Assembly: GCA_016802295.1 (NCBI GenBank) | Contig: JAESIW010000154.1 | Coordinates: 124,001 to 188,000, forward strand | Source: Brachionus rotundiformis | Lineage: Eukaryota; Rotifera; Eurotatoria; Ploima; Brachionidae | Direction of reading: 5' to 3' | DNA: 64,000 bases | Shown: positions 11,901 through 24,511 of the stretch, piece by piece | Layout of the letters: each line of letters begins with the position of its first letter | Numbering within the stretch: the stretch's first letter is position 1 | Translations under genes and position numbers: made by a program | Notes under the pieces: model-generated | What the model was told of the DNA's origin: nothing | Seen by the model: only the letters and a program-made list of their open reading frames with translations | Databases searched by the model: none

Positions 11901-13729
11901 GTTTCAGCTCTGACCGTGTTCAAATTCGGGTATGGACATATACGAAGACATTTTGAGTTCGAGCCGACTACGTAGTAATTACCAGATGGGTGGATGTCGA
12001 CCGCGCGAATGGCCTGTTGATCTTCTAGACTGCAGACCGGGTGAAAAGCGGCTGCTTTTGTGATGTCTTCGAGCGAGTCGAATTTGAGTACTTCATTAAT
12101 TGGACGCATGAATTCGTTTTTTTTGTGTGCCATTTTGGGAGATGTTGGCGAAGGAGATTGCATTCGCAAGGAAGTATTTGCCGATGTGGGCGATTTGAGC
12201 ACAAAATCGCCTTGACCATTTGGCGACAATGGTCTCGACAAATTGTCAAAATTTTTCGCCATTTTCTTGGCATCAATTTTAGGACTCAAATTTTCTTCCT
12301 CTTCACTAAAATTAACTTTTCGCGAACTGGACACTGACATGGCGTTCAAAGCATTTTGAATATTGGGCGTTTTGAGCTGTTTAATGAGCTCTTCGCGTTT
12401 TTTTTCCTGCTCTTCCAATTGCTGGGTTATGTGTGCCTTGTTTTTCTTGTACTCCTTGAAAAGGGTCGAGTCGATCATTGGGTTAGATGATGACTCGCGT
12501 TGCTTGTCCACATGAGCCGATGGTGGCTTTTCGCTTTGAATCGGCTCGTGTTTCAGAGAGCTGGCACTGGACGTCGGTGTGTTTTCTTCCTCTTTAATTC
12601 CGTTAAGCTTCACCTTGGCCATTTCGGTCTCAAAATTGAGAAGCCCAATCGACCTAGTCAGGTCTGGCACGTTCTTCTCCTTGTCTTGTCCAAGACTCAT
12701 TTCGACTCCGCTGGTAAAAATTTGCGATCTTGACAAACCGAACGACAGGCCTTCGTACTGAGGCGCCAAAGACCGTGACATGAGTTCGGTGTTCTTGGAC
12801 CTGCCACTCGGCACAGCGTTGTAGGGAAACTGCTGCGGCTTTATCGGGGTGGCCAGGATAGCGTCGGCCCAAGTGGCCTCCAGATTGGGCTTGGAGAACT
12901 TTTCCAATGACAACTTGAGAGGCTTTTCCTCGAAAGGACAAGAGAATGTGTTCACGGGCAGAGCGTGCAGCCAGCTAAGTAGAGAGGCGTCTGTTTCGGT
13001 CAGATTTTGCTTTAGGAGCAAAATATTCGGATCGGCTAGATTGTAGTTCTCAATGGAACTAGTGGCTCTGGCCTGGCAGTACTCGACACACGACTCGTAC
13101 AATAAGCCCTTGACAACAAGCTGAACGAGACGCTCATTTTGCGACACAGCGGTTACTTTGGTTGCGTCGGCCGTCAGGAACAAATTGACAAGTGGAAGTA
13201 TGTCTTTGAAGCATTGCAATCGTCCATTAGAAGGATTCCAATTTTTGAACTCTGGATGGTCTTGTATACGCGGCGAAGTAAGCAAAAGACACAGCTTTTT
13301 GTACTCGTCTTCATTTGGCGCGTATTGCTTTAGGTCATTTAAATAATTTACCAATTGCTCGACAGACAATTGATTGTCCTGCTGAGCTGCTTCTAGTTTT
13401 AGACACAACAGTTCCAAGTATTGATACTTGAGAACAGTGAAGTAAAATTGTTTGTGGTTAAAGAGTTCAATTTGTTTCAATGGTTGCACAAACTCAATGG
13501 CATCGTCCCATTGACCGTCGAGTATTAGCTGGCGCAGAAACAGCACATCGTCTGAGTATTGATGATTAATGATGCCTGTCTCGCGCTCCAAGTCCAACAT
13601 TGCTATGTTTAGATCTCTGTTTGCCAAAAACTCAAGCACCAACTTTATAACATCCTTTTCGGTTATGTTTACAGAGATCTTCATTGACTGCTGCTGGCTC
13701 ATCTTGGCTGTACTCAAATTGGCAATCAA
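8987..13729 (-). CDS. WDR47: WDR47 (nemitin), LisH-CTLH-WD40 microtubule protein
   Basis: Two coding exons, 13729-11740 and 9684-8987, split by a 2055-nt intron. Joining gives 895 aa. The N-terminus (about residues 15-110) is the LisH-CTLH region, with IKLVLEFLANRDLNIAML and FLRQLILDGQWDDAIEF. A long low-complexity Ser/Lys/Glu linker follows, then seven WD40 repeats from about residue 590: VGSNSKCLRICPYP, YCVAWNPSGNLIATGSNDK, ISGGAGDCKI, SGSQDKTCRFWDLR, SYDNKINITDL and STSADRSSVVWSL. Vertebrate WDR47 binds microtubule-associated proteins and Camsaps and is needed for neuronal and ciliary microtubule organisation. An acceptor at 13768 implies a spliced 5' UTR exon upstream. Translation may start at 13702 (second Met) instead of 13729. 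The exon is clearly richer in GC than its surroundings. Confidence 0.95.
9947..10168. mobile_element. piggyBac-type MITE in the WDR47 intron
   Basis: A 214-bp interval (9951-10164) is flanked on both sides by TTAA (9947-9950 and 10165-10168). Its ends are inverted repeats: CTCTAGAAAGCCCG at the left, and the complement of the right end reads CACTAGAAAGCCCG. The TTAA duplication with short TIRs is diagnostic of piggyBac-class transposition. The interior is AT-rich and non-coding, so this is a non-autonomous copy. Confidence 0.72.
10190..11137 (+). mobile_element. Truncated Tc1-type transposon with IR/DR end and transposase N-terminus
   Basis: The left end starts with CAGTACTGCAC just after a TA (10188-10189). 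The motif TGCACAAAAGTTTAGACGCAC (10196-10216) recurs as a 19/21 match at 10414-10434. Two direct copies about 218 bp apart are the IR/DR layout of Tc1 elements such as Sleeping Beauty. An open frame at 10898-11137 encodes the paired-like helix-turn-helix of a Tc1 transposase: REIAKLVGVSG, then TRSGRPRKLTYRDR. It has no ATG and stops after about 79 codons, before the DDE catalytic domain. No right terminal repeat was found before the WDR47 exon at 11740. The copy is 3'-truncated and cannot be autonomous. Confidence 0.8.
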
Positions 13730-14329
13730 TCAGTTCAGATCTTTTCTTATAACTTAAAACTTCGTATCCTAAAAAAATAAAAATTACTTATTCAAAATAT
13801 TCAAATGTATGTATGTATAATTTAATTTTCAAGTATTTCTATGTTCATATTTAATGTTAAAATAGATTGTTAACTATTTGATGATTTTAAGTTTTTCTAG
13901 GTTTTGTTATTGAGGTCGAATTTGAACGAGTATGGGGGCGAGGCAAGAGAGGGGGCTTTATACTGAACCAGTTTGATCGACAAATGTTTGTTTAAAAGCA
14001 AGTTTGTTCTAGATTGACTTGTTTAATGTCTTTTATAGATCAAAGAATTATATTATGTATTTGTATGAATAGTTTTGTACTCAATAAACACGAAAACTTA
14101 TACAAATGTGGTATGTATTGACGAGGCCAGTTCAAATTTCGATTTAAAGAATTTCTCTTCAGTTAAGAGGATTCTCGAGTGATTTAATGGTCAAAAATTT
14201 TATTTAGCTTCAAAAGGCTAAATTAGAACAATTAGGATTTTTTAATTTAAACAAAAATTTGATGATTATATTCTTCATTTATTCTTAATCTAAAAGATAA
14301 ACTGACTGTTGGATATGTTAAATTGAACT

Positions 14330-14535
14330 GAACAAAATGTTAAAAAATTCTATTACTTTTTTCCTGAAAGTTAAAATTGGTTCTGTAAATGTACCATGGC
14401 TCAATTTAGATAGTTGTATTTTTATGTCAATCTGGGAGTACTATGCACCGTCAATGATGTACCATATTGCATTAATAGAACCAATTATAACTTTCAGAAA
14501 AAAGCTTTAAGATTTTTACACATTTTGCTCTGTTC
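14330..14535. repeat. MITE-like imperfect inverted repeat
   Basis: Arms 14330-14397 and 14459-14535 are imperfect reverse complements. The core AAAGTTAAAATTGGTTCT on the left matches AGAACCAATTATAACTTT on the right, and further matches include GTACCAT and the ACAAAATGT / ACATTTTGC ends. The loop is about 60 bp. It would fold into a long hairpin. No target-site duplication is evident. Confidence 0.6.
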
Positions 14536-16040
14536 TAGTGACCAAATTTGACAAAACCAAGATATAACATTAAAAATTAAAAGTAATCATAATGATAGTA
14601 ATTTTAAAAAGACGCACTTACATTATCGTTAAGCAAATGACTTAATTGCTTTTTAGATTGCTTTTTAAATGGATCGTTTAATAATAAAGATATCATTTTT
14701 AAAATTTTAATTAGGTTGCTAAACTTTCAATTTAGCTTAAACTCGATAAGTTTTTTTAATTAAAACTATTTAGAACTTTTTTATATTTAAATATTTAAGA
14801 GTGAATTGAATCAAATTAATTTCAAGGTTAATCAACAAGCTAGTGGCTTGATTAACATTAGAAGCATCAAGCATTTTTTCGTGATTTTTTAACCCAAAAT
14901 ATTTTTTAAATATTTGTAGTAATTTAATTGTTTATTTACCTTTTTTTTAATAAAAAGATAAAATCTACAAAATTCATAAAATATTGATTTATATTTAAAT
15001 CTGTCCTAAAGATATGAGGATTTTATAAAATTATAAAACGAGTCATTTTGACTAGGTCAAAAACCGAAAATTATCCCTGATTAGAAAAAAAATTGATATA
15101 AGATTTACGTTATGATAACTTTTTGCTAAATTATCAGATCATTTGATTTTCTTTTCTATTAAATTAAAAACTTGATTTTTTATGAACAATGTATGCCAAG
15201 AAGAGAGCTTTTAAATATATGCTATGACTGAAAGCTTCCAATCTTTTTAAATAGTTCATAAAATCAAGTGACACAATTTAGAGCTAAGAATAGTTTTACC
15301 AAAATGAATTCCAACGAAACAAGATGAGCCTGAGAAAGAGAATTTAAATTTCAAAATCATAGACTTCACAGACTTGATGAGATTTATTTTAAGTCAGATT
15401 TACAAAATTAAGTATTTAAGAATTTAAATGTCAATTCTCAATTAAATTATTTTATTTTTTTTACTAGACACAAAATAAACTATCAAGATTATTGTCAAAA
15501 AATTTAGAATAAAGTTCATAGGCATATCAGAAAATGCAAATTTTTAAAATCCAAGATCAAACATCCAAAGTTAAAGAGGTTGTGAAATATACTCTTTAAT
15601 TTTGGCTGGGTCAAGAAGTTGATTTTGAAAATCTTATATTTTTAAAGTTATCTAAAATGCTGATTTATGAAATTTTTAAGACGAAATTTAAAGTTTAAAT
15701 AGAAAATGTAATCTATTTTTCAACGTGATAAGATTTTCACAGTTACTTTTATATGTTATTATTGATTTTGCCTGTTACATATTTTTCGCTCGTGTTTTTT
15801 AATCGAAATTGAGAAAAAAACTCTAAAATAAGGTTTAAATTCTACAATTATCTTATCAGCTTTTGAAAAATATAGTTTTTTCGAAACCTTAATATCATAG
15901 ATAACACTTGTTATTAGTTATTCTAATAAATCTAACATTGATTTTCATATTTGATTATTTGAAATCAAAAAAATTTATTATTTAAAAAATTCTTAATATT
16001 TTTTTTAAAACGGTAAAAACAAACAAAACAAAACAATAAT

Positions 16041-16265
16041 TTTTCCTATTTTGATAAATTAAAATTTACTAAAATAAAATATATTTAGAAAAATACTGCA
16101 ACATAGTGCAGCATATTTTCTAGCATCTTTTTTATCTAAAATAATTTTTCTAATGTAGTTACATGACAAAAAGTAAAGCATCTATTGATTTTGTTGCACT
16201 ATGTTGCAGTATTTTTCTAAAAATATTTTATTTTAGTAAATTTTAATTTATCAAAATAGGAAAAA
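16041..16265. repeat. Near-perfect 70-bp foldback element
   Basis: Arms 16041-16110 and 16195-16265 are reverse complements with one mismatch by my alignment; the loop is 84 bp. The inner ends are ACTGCAACATAGTGCA / TGCACTATGTTGCAGT. Similarity continues outward for about 25 bp, with both sides reading roughly AAAAACAAA, at lower identity. Such high arm identity suggests a recent foldback or MITE insertion, or gene conversion between arms. Confidence 0.8.
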
Positions 16266-16943
16266 TTTATGTTCTATTTGTTTTTGAAATTCATAATACC
16301 TTTAAAGCTAAAAATTTCTATCAAATTTATTTTTTGTTATTTTATTACTTGAAAATTTTAGGTTTAAAATTTATTTTGAGCTGTTATGTTTATACCCCTG
16401 AAAGTAATAGAAATCGCAGAAGTCAATCAATTCAAAGATATGACTATTTCTAAATTCAGGTGTTCTCATCGTGCAATTAAAAAATTTAGAAACTGTTGCT
16501 ATTTTCAAAGCATTTATCACACAATGTATTCAATTATTTGGTCTAATTATGAAAGATAATCTACTATTCTCCTTGTAAGTGTAATATATTTCGGTCAATC
16601 TAGCTGCCATATGTGTCTTCCTAGTAAGACATCCCTGTATCTGCAGGCTTGTCGTAGCTTATTATTACGAAAGCATCAAAGGGATGAAAGTGGTTCGATT
16701 TCAAAATAAATTATATCAATTTATTTTTTAAATTCACTAAAATGATATAATTATACAACATTTTTTTTATTGACAAGCTTAAATCAAAAAGATAATATAA
16801 TAGAAATTTTTTCTTAGAATATTTTAATAATAACTAATAATTTTAATTAACTTTTGATATAAAATTTATTTTAAAAAAGCTTAAATTGATTAAAAATTGA
16901 TAAAATAAAGTTTTTTTCTGTTTGTAATAAATGAAGATATAAA

Positions 16944-19900
16944 TTATACCATCGGAATTACTTTACTGTTTTCATATTTATCATACGCTTCAAGAACTTT
17001 ATGATAATTTTTGTCTTTATCTGGACGCCAAGCTTTATCTCTTTGAATCAATGTCTTCAGTGGCTTAAAATAATAAGAGCATGTATATAATTTTTATAAT
17101 TTTTTTAAGTAAAAGATTTACTTTTCTTGTATAATATTTTGTATTAATGAATATATATATCATCCATCCAAAGATACCAGCTAAAGATGAAGCAGAAAGA
17201 AGTTGACCAAAAATGTTACTCCAATTAGGAAATTTATAAAATTCTGTTTCAATGGGCCCTGAGCCAATCCAAGAGAATATAGTAAGTCCGATTAATAAAA
17301 CAGGTGTCAAGAATTTCCAGCAAATTTTGAACCATATGAACAAAATTCCATGTAATTTATGCATAAACACTGACTCTTTAGGAATCATGGTTGACACATC
17401 TATTTGGAAATATTTCGCTCCATATACCCAACCAACTGAAATGCATTCCAAAAGCGCAATTAACAAAATTGCCCAATTAGCCGAATACTCATCAAGTAAC
17501 TCAATCCAATAGGTACCTGCTTGACTACATAGAATTAATCCAACCAAAAAGTATAAGAGGCAAATGATTGCCAAAGTTAATGCTTTTATTTTAGCAGTTT
17601 TTTTCAAGACAGGAAAAAAGTCTTCTAACGATGTCGTTAATGTTTCAACAGATGCCATCATTGTTCCCATACCTAAAGCTAACATCATTACAAAAAACAT
17701 TATGGCCCAAATTGGACCTCCGGCAAGAGTGGTTACTGCAAACGGATAAACCACATAGACCAATCCTTGGCCCGATTGAACAACTTTATCCATATCTAAG
17801 CCAGTGGTCTTAGACAGAGAGCCCATATATGCGAACACGACTAATCCTGCCAGAATACAGGTTAAGAAATTTGACAAAGATAAAATTAAAGTATCTCGTA
17901 AGATATTGTGATTATATTTGTTATAAGAGCTAAGGGCTATGAGGCCTCCATATGATAAACTTAAAGTGAAAAACACCTTTAGAAAAGTTTAATTATTTAG
18001 TTTGAATTTTTAAAAGTAGTATTTAATTTTACTTGAACAGCAGCATCTCTCCAAACTGTCGAGTCAGAAAGTTTACTTATATCAGGACTAATATAATAAT
18101 ACAAACCGATGTCTGCTCCATCAAGCAGCCAACCTCTAATACCTAAAATAAACAAAACCAAATACGGAAACAATGCTGTGAAATAAACAATTTTTCCAGA
18201 TAATTTTACTCCTCGGAACAAAGTTAAAAAACAAACAATCCAAGCCAAGAACAATGCTAAGACAAGTTGCCACACTAGGTATCCTGTATTACTGATACTA
18301 CTTGATTTTTGAAGAATCTGGTTACTAAAATAAAAATGAATTTAGAATTAACTTAAAATCTAATTATATTGAAATAAAATTGAAAAGATTTTAAACAACC
18401 TATTTTTCTAAAAATTAATTAGTTAATTCTACGATAATTTAAAATGTATATCATTTAATCTAAATAATATTTCTTTTAATGTTTGACTATTAAAAGTCGA
18501 ATTTAAACAATTAATTGAAAATTAAATTTTTCGAGATTTAGACATAACTTTTTAAAATGAATATTTATCATCATCATGAATCTTCCTCTTACTCCTCTTA
18601 TATATAAATTGAAAAAAAAGCTGTCTGTCTGTGTCAAATTAATAAATCGACCTTATAGATAAGGTAATAAGTCCTATGATAGCTTATTTGATAGATAATT
18701 AAGATTTATTATGGGGAAAAATGTGAAATCGCTATTCTCTAGATTGGTTAAGGCTATATGCTGGCCTAAATTCTAAAGCCATAATTCAGTACGGAGATAA
18801 TGGAGCATTTTGTATGATGAAGTAAGCACATAGTCGGATAGATTGGAATGTGCTGAGTCCGAAAATGACCCAACTTTTTGATGAGGAACTAATGGCCATC
18901 CAGAAATTGACCACAAGAACAAACAGGTCATGGAATGGCTTATGTAAATACAATGATAAGTAGCTCATTTTGAGGCCATGCTCTCCAAAGGCTAAAGACT
19001 TAAATTGAAATTGAAAATGATACTTTCTGGATAATGCTTTCTTAATTAAATTTAGATACATCGTTCAGAATCTATATCTAGACGAATAGAAGTGTGACTC
19101 ACGAATCTGATATCTGTTTTTGATTATTTAGTAATTTTTAGCCTAGAATTTGAGCTGATATTCACAAGAAACACTCATAAGAATATCAAACCAAAATGAA
19201 TAACTTGATTCCACCTAGTATAAATTTTATTTTCAAATACAAACATCTATTTGTGAAAATTTGAAGAATTAAAGAATTTTTTTATTGAAAAGCAAATTCA
19301 ATTTTTATCAAAAAATTGAATGTTGATGATTGATTGGCAATATTGGCAAAATTGAACTATGTCAAAATGAGCAAAGCCTCTAACTCCTGTATAGAATCAC
19401 AAGATTTTAATCAAAATCAATATATTTAGAATATTTTTATATACAATGAAGCATTAGTTCTCAAGCAATAAATTAATTTACTTCCAAAAATCCTGACTTG
19501 GATAGATAGGATTCCAGTAGCCAATAAAAACTTTATCGGCCGAAAAGCAATCGATTCCCGGAGCTTTCTCGTAGCATTTTCCATCATTGTCACATTTTAA
19601 ATAAGCAGTCTCATTGCAGTCGATGTATGTGAAATTGTCTTTAAAATTATCAACACAGTCTTAAAAAATTATTAACAATCTTATAGATAATTCTTATCTT
19701 ATTACTTTCTGAGGCCCAATTAGGATTGCATTTCTCCCACGGCAAAGTTGTATTAAAAGAGAGAACAAGATAATACAACGAATAGGCAATTATCATTATA
19801 TAATAAATGTTGACATAGTTGTTGATAAGATTCATTGAAATTCCGACTCCTTTAAATAGAGGTACCATGACCCAAGATAAGACCGGACCTCGACTAGTAA

Positions 19901-20333
19901 ATTGTCCTACAGATAATTCTAAGTACATAATTGGAACACCAATCAATATCATGAAAATAAAAAATGGAATTAAAAAAGCTCCACCACCATTTTTATAGCA
20001 AAGATATGGAAATCTCCAAACTGCACCAAGTCCAACAGAATAACTAAGCGCTGATAAGAAAAAATCTAACTTGCCCGACCAATTAGCTCTTTCTGTGTCA
20101 TCGTCATCCTCATCATTTTTTTCGACTTTTTTCTCAATATTTTTGTCACTTAATTTAGATGGTTCAAGTGGATGGACTTTCGAAGATTTCTATTATCATA
20201 ATTTTTATTTTTGTTGAGAAATTTACTTATTTTAATTTACTTTAGAATTTTTACGACTTATATTAATGGTTTCGGCTTTCTGGTCATGTTGAAATACATT
20301 TTCAGAATTTTCATTTAGTTCTTCAGAACTCAT
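16944..20333 (-). CDS. SLC6-family neurotransmitter/amino-acid transporter
   Basis: LeuT-fold transporter of 673 aa in six exons: 20333-20241, 20189-19706, 19659-19482, 18324-18033, 17976-17122, 17063-16944. The N-terminal tail is acidic. TM1 is LDFFLSALSYSVGLGAVWRFP. EL2 is Cys-rich with NFT and NET glycosylation sites. TM6 is FFTLSLSYGGLIALSSYNKYN. A typical C-terminal segment follows (DKAWRPDKDKNYHKV). SLC6 carriers take up amines or amino acids using Na+ and Cl- gradients. Two normally conserved ion-site residues differ: Ala87 replaces the Na1 Asn in GLGNVWRFP, and TM8 reads GMGTMMA instead of the GLDSQF-like motif. Overall it looks closest to glycine/amino-acid-type members, but the substrate is unassigned. 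The 1157-nt third intron is unusually long for this window. Confidence 0.9.
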
Positions 20334-21784
20334 TCTACTTTGTATCTTTTTTGAAAATATATTCAAGATTAATTAATTTGTCAGAATATCAAGGATTCCT
20401 ATATTTAATTTAGCTAACTATTTTTAGCTGGTACAAGGATTATTCTGAAAATATGACTAAAAATATAAATTTTGATTTTCGAAATAACAAAGTTTAATAA
20501 ATTATCACTGGTATGCTGTTACTTAACTTAACTATAAAAACTTTTTAATACCCCTCTGTAATCAACATCTTACTGTACTTCAAATCTTCAAGCAAAAATC
20601 AAATTTTCTAATTTTTAGAATTATATTAAATAAAAGGGAGATTCCATGGTTTATGTCAGTTAACATAACTTGAAAAGAAACAATGAAAGTGTCTTTAATT
20701 TTGAATAACAATTAACTCAACTGTAATTTATATGATTATTTTTACCTTGAAAATATACATTTTTATTATTTAAATATTTATTTAAAAAATTAATTGTTCA
20801 ATTAAAATTTTTAAACAGATTATTTTCAAACAAAACGAAAAAAAAAGAGATTTTAAATTACTTAATTAAAATCATTTAACAAAAACTTTTAGTTACAAAT
20901 TAGAAGTAAATTCAAATGAGATAAGAAAACTAAATTAAATATAATACAAACTGGAAATTAAATTTTCAAAGCAATATCCTACAATTGACTTGATATTCTT
21001 CAAATAGACCATAAACTGCTCTTTTAACTAAAATTCAATTATAACTAACATTTTTCAGTAATTAAGATCTTAAGTTACCAAACAACTTAAGATCAATTTC
21101 TTTTGATTTTATATTAGATAACAAATGACTTAAAATAACAACTCTAACGCAAACACTCTCAATCAAAATAGTTAAATTATTCTCAAAATTTTTTAAATGA
21201 AAAAAATATGAAAAAATGCTCAATGCTCAAATTAAACAGATACATTTTATTTAATATTTTATCTTAAGAAAAAGAAATCATTTGATATGATTATCTTAAG
21301 CCAAAATAATCTAGTTCTGTTTGAATAAGATATATTTTATTGTTTTCAAGTTAATTTTTTAGACATCGATTCAAATTTTTCTCTATTCTAAAACTTTTAG
21401 AATAGTTTTAATTATATCAAAATTATATCAAATCAACATTTTTTGTGTTGATTTAATATAATTCCGAGATAAATAAAAACAAAAGAACAGAACTTTAAAT
21501 TCTTCATATTTAGATACTCTTTTGAACTTTTTGATTTATACACGTTAATATCTAGAATAAAATTTTATCAAATTTCTTTTTTCATTAATATATACAAATT
21601 TTTTTTTATTGTTAAAAGATTAATTTTTTATTAAATCAATTTAAAAAATTAAGTAAAAACATAAATAATTTGGTAAATTTAACTTATTTTTATAGCATGA
21701 TTCTAATTTTTTTTATAATCTTTTATCAAATTTCCTCTCATTTAAATTTAATAAACATTTTTATCTTTAAAATTTAGCAAATTT
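20334..21784. other. Intergenic region between SLC6 and MMP
   Basis: About 1.4 kb of AT-rich sequence without recognisable exons or structured repeats. Confidence 0.5.
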
Positions 21785-24511
21785 TTAGCTACATAAAAAC
21801 CAATCATCTGATGTCCTTTTCGGATAGCCGCTAACTATTCGATTTGTTCTTTCATCAAATTTATACAATCTTAAAAATTAAATTAATTATTGTTTTTGTT
21901 AACTTGTAGAATAAAACTTTTCATTGTTGAAAAAGTACTGATAGCCGTTATATCTAAAAGCGGCATCAATGTGCATCGGTAAGCCATCGAATATTGTCGA
22001 TGTCCGATGAATGTTTGTAATTTTTAAGTTTTCAATGTCCAGTTCATATAACAGCCAATTCTAAAACCCAAAACAGCTGATTTTCTACATGAATTTTTTA
22101 GAAGCTATAACTTACTTTAAAAATATAAATTTTTTTATTCTTGTAAGCAGCTGCGTAAGGATGTTTTGGATACAAAAAGTCATTTACTGTTTTTGGATAA
22201 CCAGGCAATAACTGATTCTTTTTATAGGCATATATTTTTATATCTAGATTAAGTATTAAAAAATGCTAAAGCACGTGAAGTTTGAATATTAATTTACCAT
22301 GAAAAAACCAAATAATTCCTTGATCATCAATTATGCCTCCCCGAGCATCTGATGGCAACCCTCTGTAGACTCTACTCAAGCTATCTTTTTTCCATGTTCT
22401 GGAACCAAGATCAAACCTATAAAAACCATGGTCATCATCAAGAATTGCATAGACCGTAGACCAATCTGGTCCCAAGAATACTGCTTGTTTTTCTAGATGA
22501 CATGGTAAGAAGTCCCAATATTTATTTGCCCCAAAAGTGGTATGTGGCTAAAAAAATAATTTTTACAAAATTTATTAAAAAGTTAAAAAGAGTTTTTAAT
22601 TAACAAGTTTTGATTAAGTATAAGATTTTTGATTATTGATAAAAATTCAAAATTCAAATTATTAAAACAAAGATTTCATATGTTTATTTTTTAATGTTAA
22701 ATTTTTTTATCTAAGTATCAAAAAATTAAAAAAATTTGCAATCAAAAATAAGCATAAGAAAAAATTTCATATTCTTGAAACTTTATTACTTGTTGATTGT
22801 CCCCATGACTTCTAATCGAATTTTTTAAAAACATTAAGATAATTACTTAGCAAATATTATTTTTATTCGTTTAATTTTATTCTTTAGTTGAATTGTTAAA
22901 TCTAAATTTTTATACTTTGAATCAAATATTAAAATACTATAAACTGGAATATGGTTTTCTATTTTAAATTATTTTGACATCAGTCTTTATAACAATTATC
23001 TTCCTTCTAAAATCTTAACTTAACCCACAAGGTTTAATATTTAAAAGACATGGTTAAAGTATGGTATAAAAATACGAAATACTTAATATTCAATATCCAA
23101 GATTAATAAATTAAACTTTTTAAAAAGAAAGTTTTATTTATTTTTCTAGGATTCAAAAGTTTTTAAAGTTTTCCAGCGACAAAAATTAAACCAAATGATA
23201 TAAATTATAAATGATAAGTTATCATTTATTTGGCTTATAAAGAAAAGATAAAAAAGAATATTTAATTTAGAAGATAAATATTGAAAAAAACGAATTTAGT
23301 TTGATAATTATTAAAATAACTAATAAATAAATGCTCCTCTTATAATTGGATTCAATCTTATTTTAATTTATTCAGTTGCATTTTTGAAAAAAAATTGAAT
23401 AATATTTTTCGAATAAAAGAAACCGTTTCAACTTTTTAAATTTAATAAAATTAATAATAAAATTAACTACCTTAGTGGTAAAAATAGGAGGTCTGGTGTA
23501 TATCGGTCTTCTTGTTGTAGTCTTTTTTGTAGTTCTTAAAGTTGTTTTTATGGTTGGCTTTGTAATAGTAGGCTTTCCATAAAGAAACTGGATGCCGTAA
23601 ATGTCGTCTTTACCAAGTTTAAAATATGGATCATAGCCTTGATAATATGGATTCATGACAGCTCCTTGTTCCAAACTATGTTCAAGTCCCAAGGCATGGC
23701 CAAATTCATGAACAGCTATAATTTTTAAATCTGTACCGTCTTTTTTTTTATCAGTAAATGTTTCATCTTCATCAAAATGAATCTGGCCTTCTTCTGGAAA
23801 GAAAGCATGCGCTAGAACCCCCCCTGGCCCATCAAATGGATAACTGTCTCCATGATGTCTAGACCCGAATTTAATTTTCAAATCAGGATTTGAATTCGGA
23901 TGGGTTTCTCGAAAAGTTAAGCCGGAAACATCTGACCAATATTTGAACGCCTCGTTCATTATTCTTCTTGTTTGACTTCGAAGTTCTTGGTTCTCATTCA
24001 ATACAGCGAATGTTAAATCTTTTTTTTTCCATTTGCTTGCTTTTAAATTAACGAAATTCAAAAATTTTCTTAATTAGTTGATACAAACCTGCTTTAAAAC
24101 TAGCAATGTTTCCTCCGGGACGAAAATCAGGCAAACTACATCTTGGCGAGTTCATTTTTTTCTCAGTAGCTGTGTCTAATACTCCAGTTACTGGTAGACC
24201 ATGTACTAATTGAAATCGCCTTATTTAAAATCAAAAGCATAAAAAAATTTTAGAAATTAATTTTTGTAACTAACCTTAGAGTATCTTTTAGAATACTGCT
24301 AGAATCGGAAAAAGATGATGGACCTGCTTTCAAACTTTTTTTATCTTCTATGACATAACCATATTTGTTCAAATAATCCTTTAAATATTTTTTAAACTTT
24401 TAATCTACTATTTTAATTTCAACATTGTTTTACTAAGGCACTGTTGGTTGTTATTTTGCCATTGATCATGACAAAACTTATCGAAAATATTAAAATAAAT
24501 TTCAAAATCAT
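21785..24511 (-). CDS. Secreted matrix metalloproteinase with hemopexin domain
   Basis: Zinc endopeptidase of 495 aa in eight exons: 24511-24434, 24378-24275, 24219-24089, 24039-23471, 22547-22298, 22243-22116, 22060-21918, 21869-21785. The signal peptide is about residues 1-18. The propeptide carries the cysteine switch PRCSLPD (Cys88). The catalytic domain has the zinc site HEFGHALGLEH (His215, Glu216, His219, His225) and the Met-turn AVMNPY. A Thr-rich hinge (TTKKTTTRRPIYTRPP) leads to four hemopexin blades ending in DWFLCS; a Cys in the first blade (LPCH) can pair with the last one. No furin RXKR site separates pro- and catalytic domains, so activation in the secretory path is not predicted. 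It would cleave extracellular matrix. The 48-nt last intron was chosen because a 34-nt alternative breaks the frame. Confidence 0.93.

Larger units (their letters stand above)
13769..16943. other. Gene-poor 3.2-kb region between WDR47 and SLC6
   Basis: No coding exon recognised. It contains a GC-richer patch near 13915-13975 that may belong to the WDR47 promoter or 5' leader, and two hairpin elements listed separately. Confidence 0.5.

Noticed and set aside
12025..13346. Several open frames on both strands inside the WDR47 exon
   Set aside because: They are shadows of the long WDR47 coding exon, which is GC-richer and therefore opens other frames by chance.
18786..19061. 91-codon minus-strand open frame inside the SLC6 intron
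   Set aside because: It lies entirely within the 1157-nt third intron, has no recognisable domain and is not needed for the transporter frame. The surrounding sequence looks like old repeat DNA.
21870..21903. 34-nt intron in the last part of the MMP gene
   Set aside because: It is shorter than any other intron here and shifts the hemopexin frame. Donor use at 21917 gives a 48-nt intron and keeps the frame.
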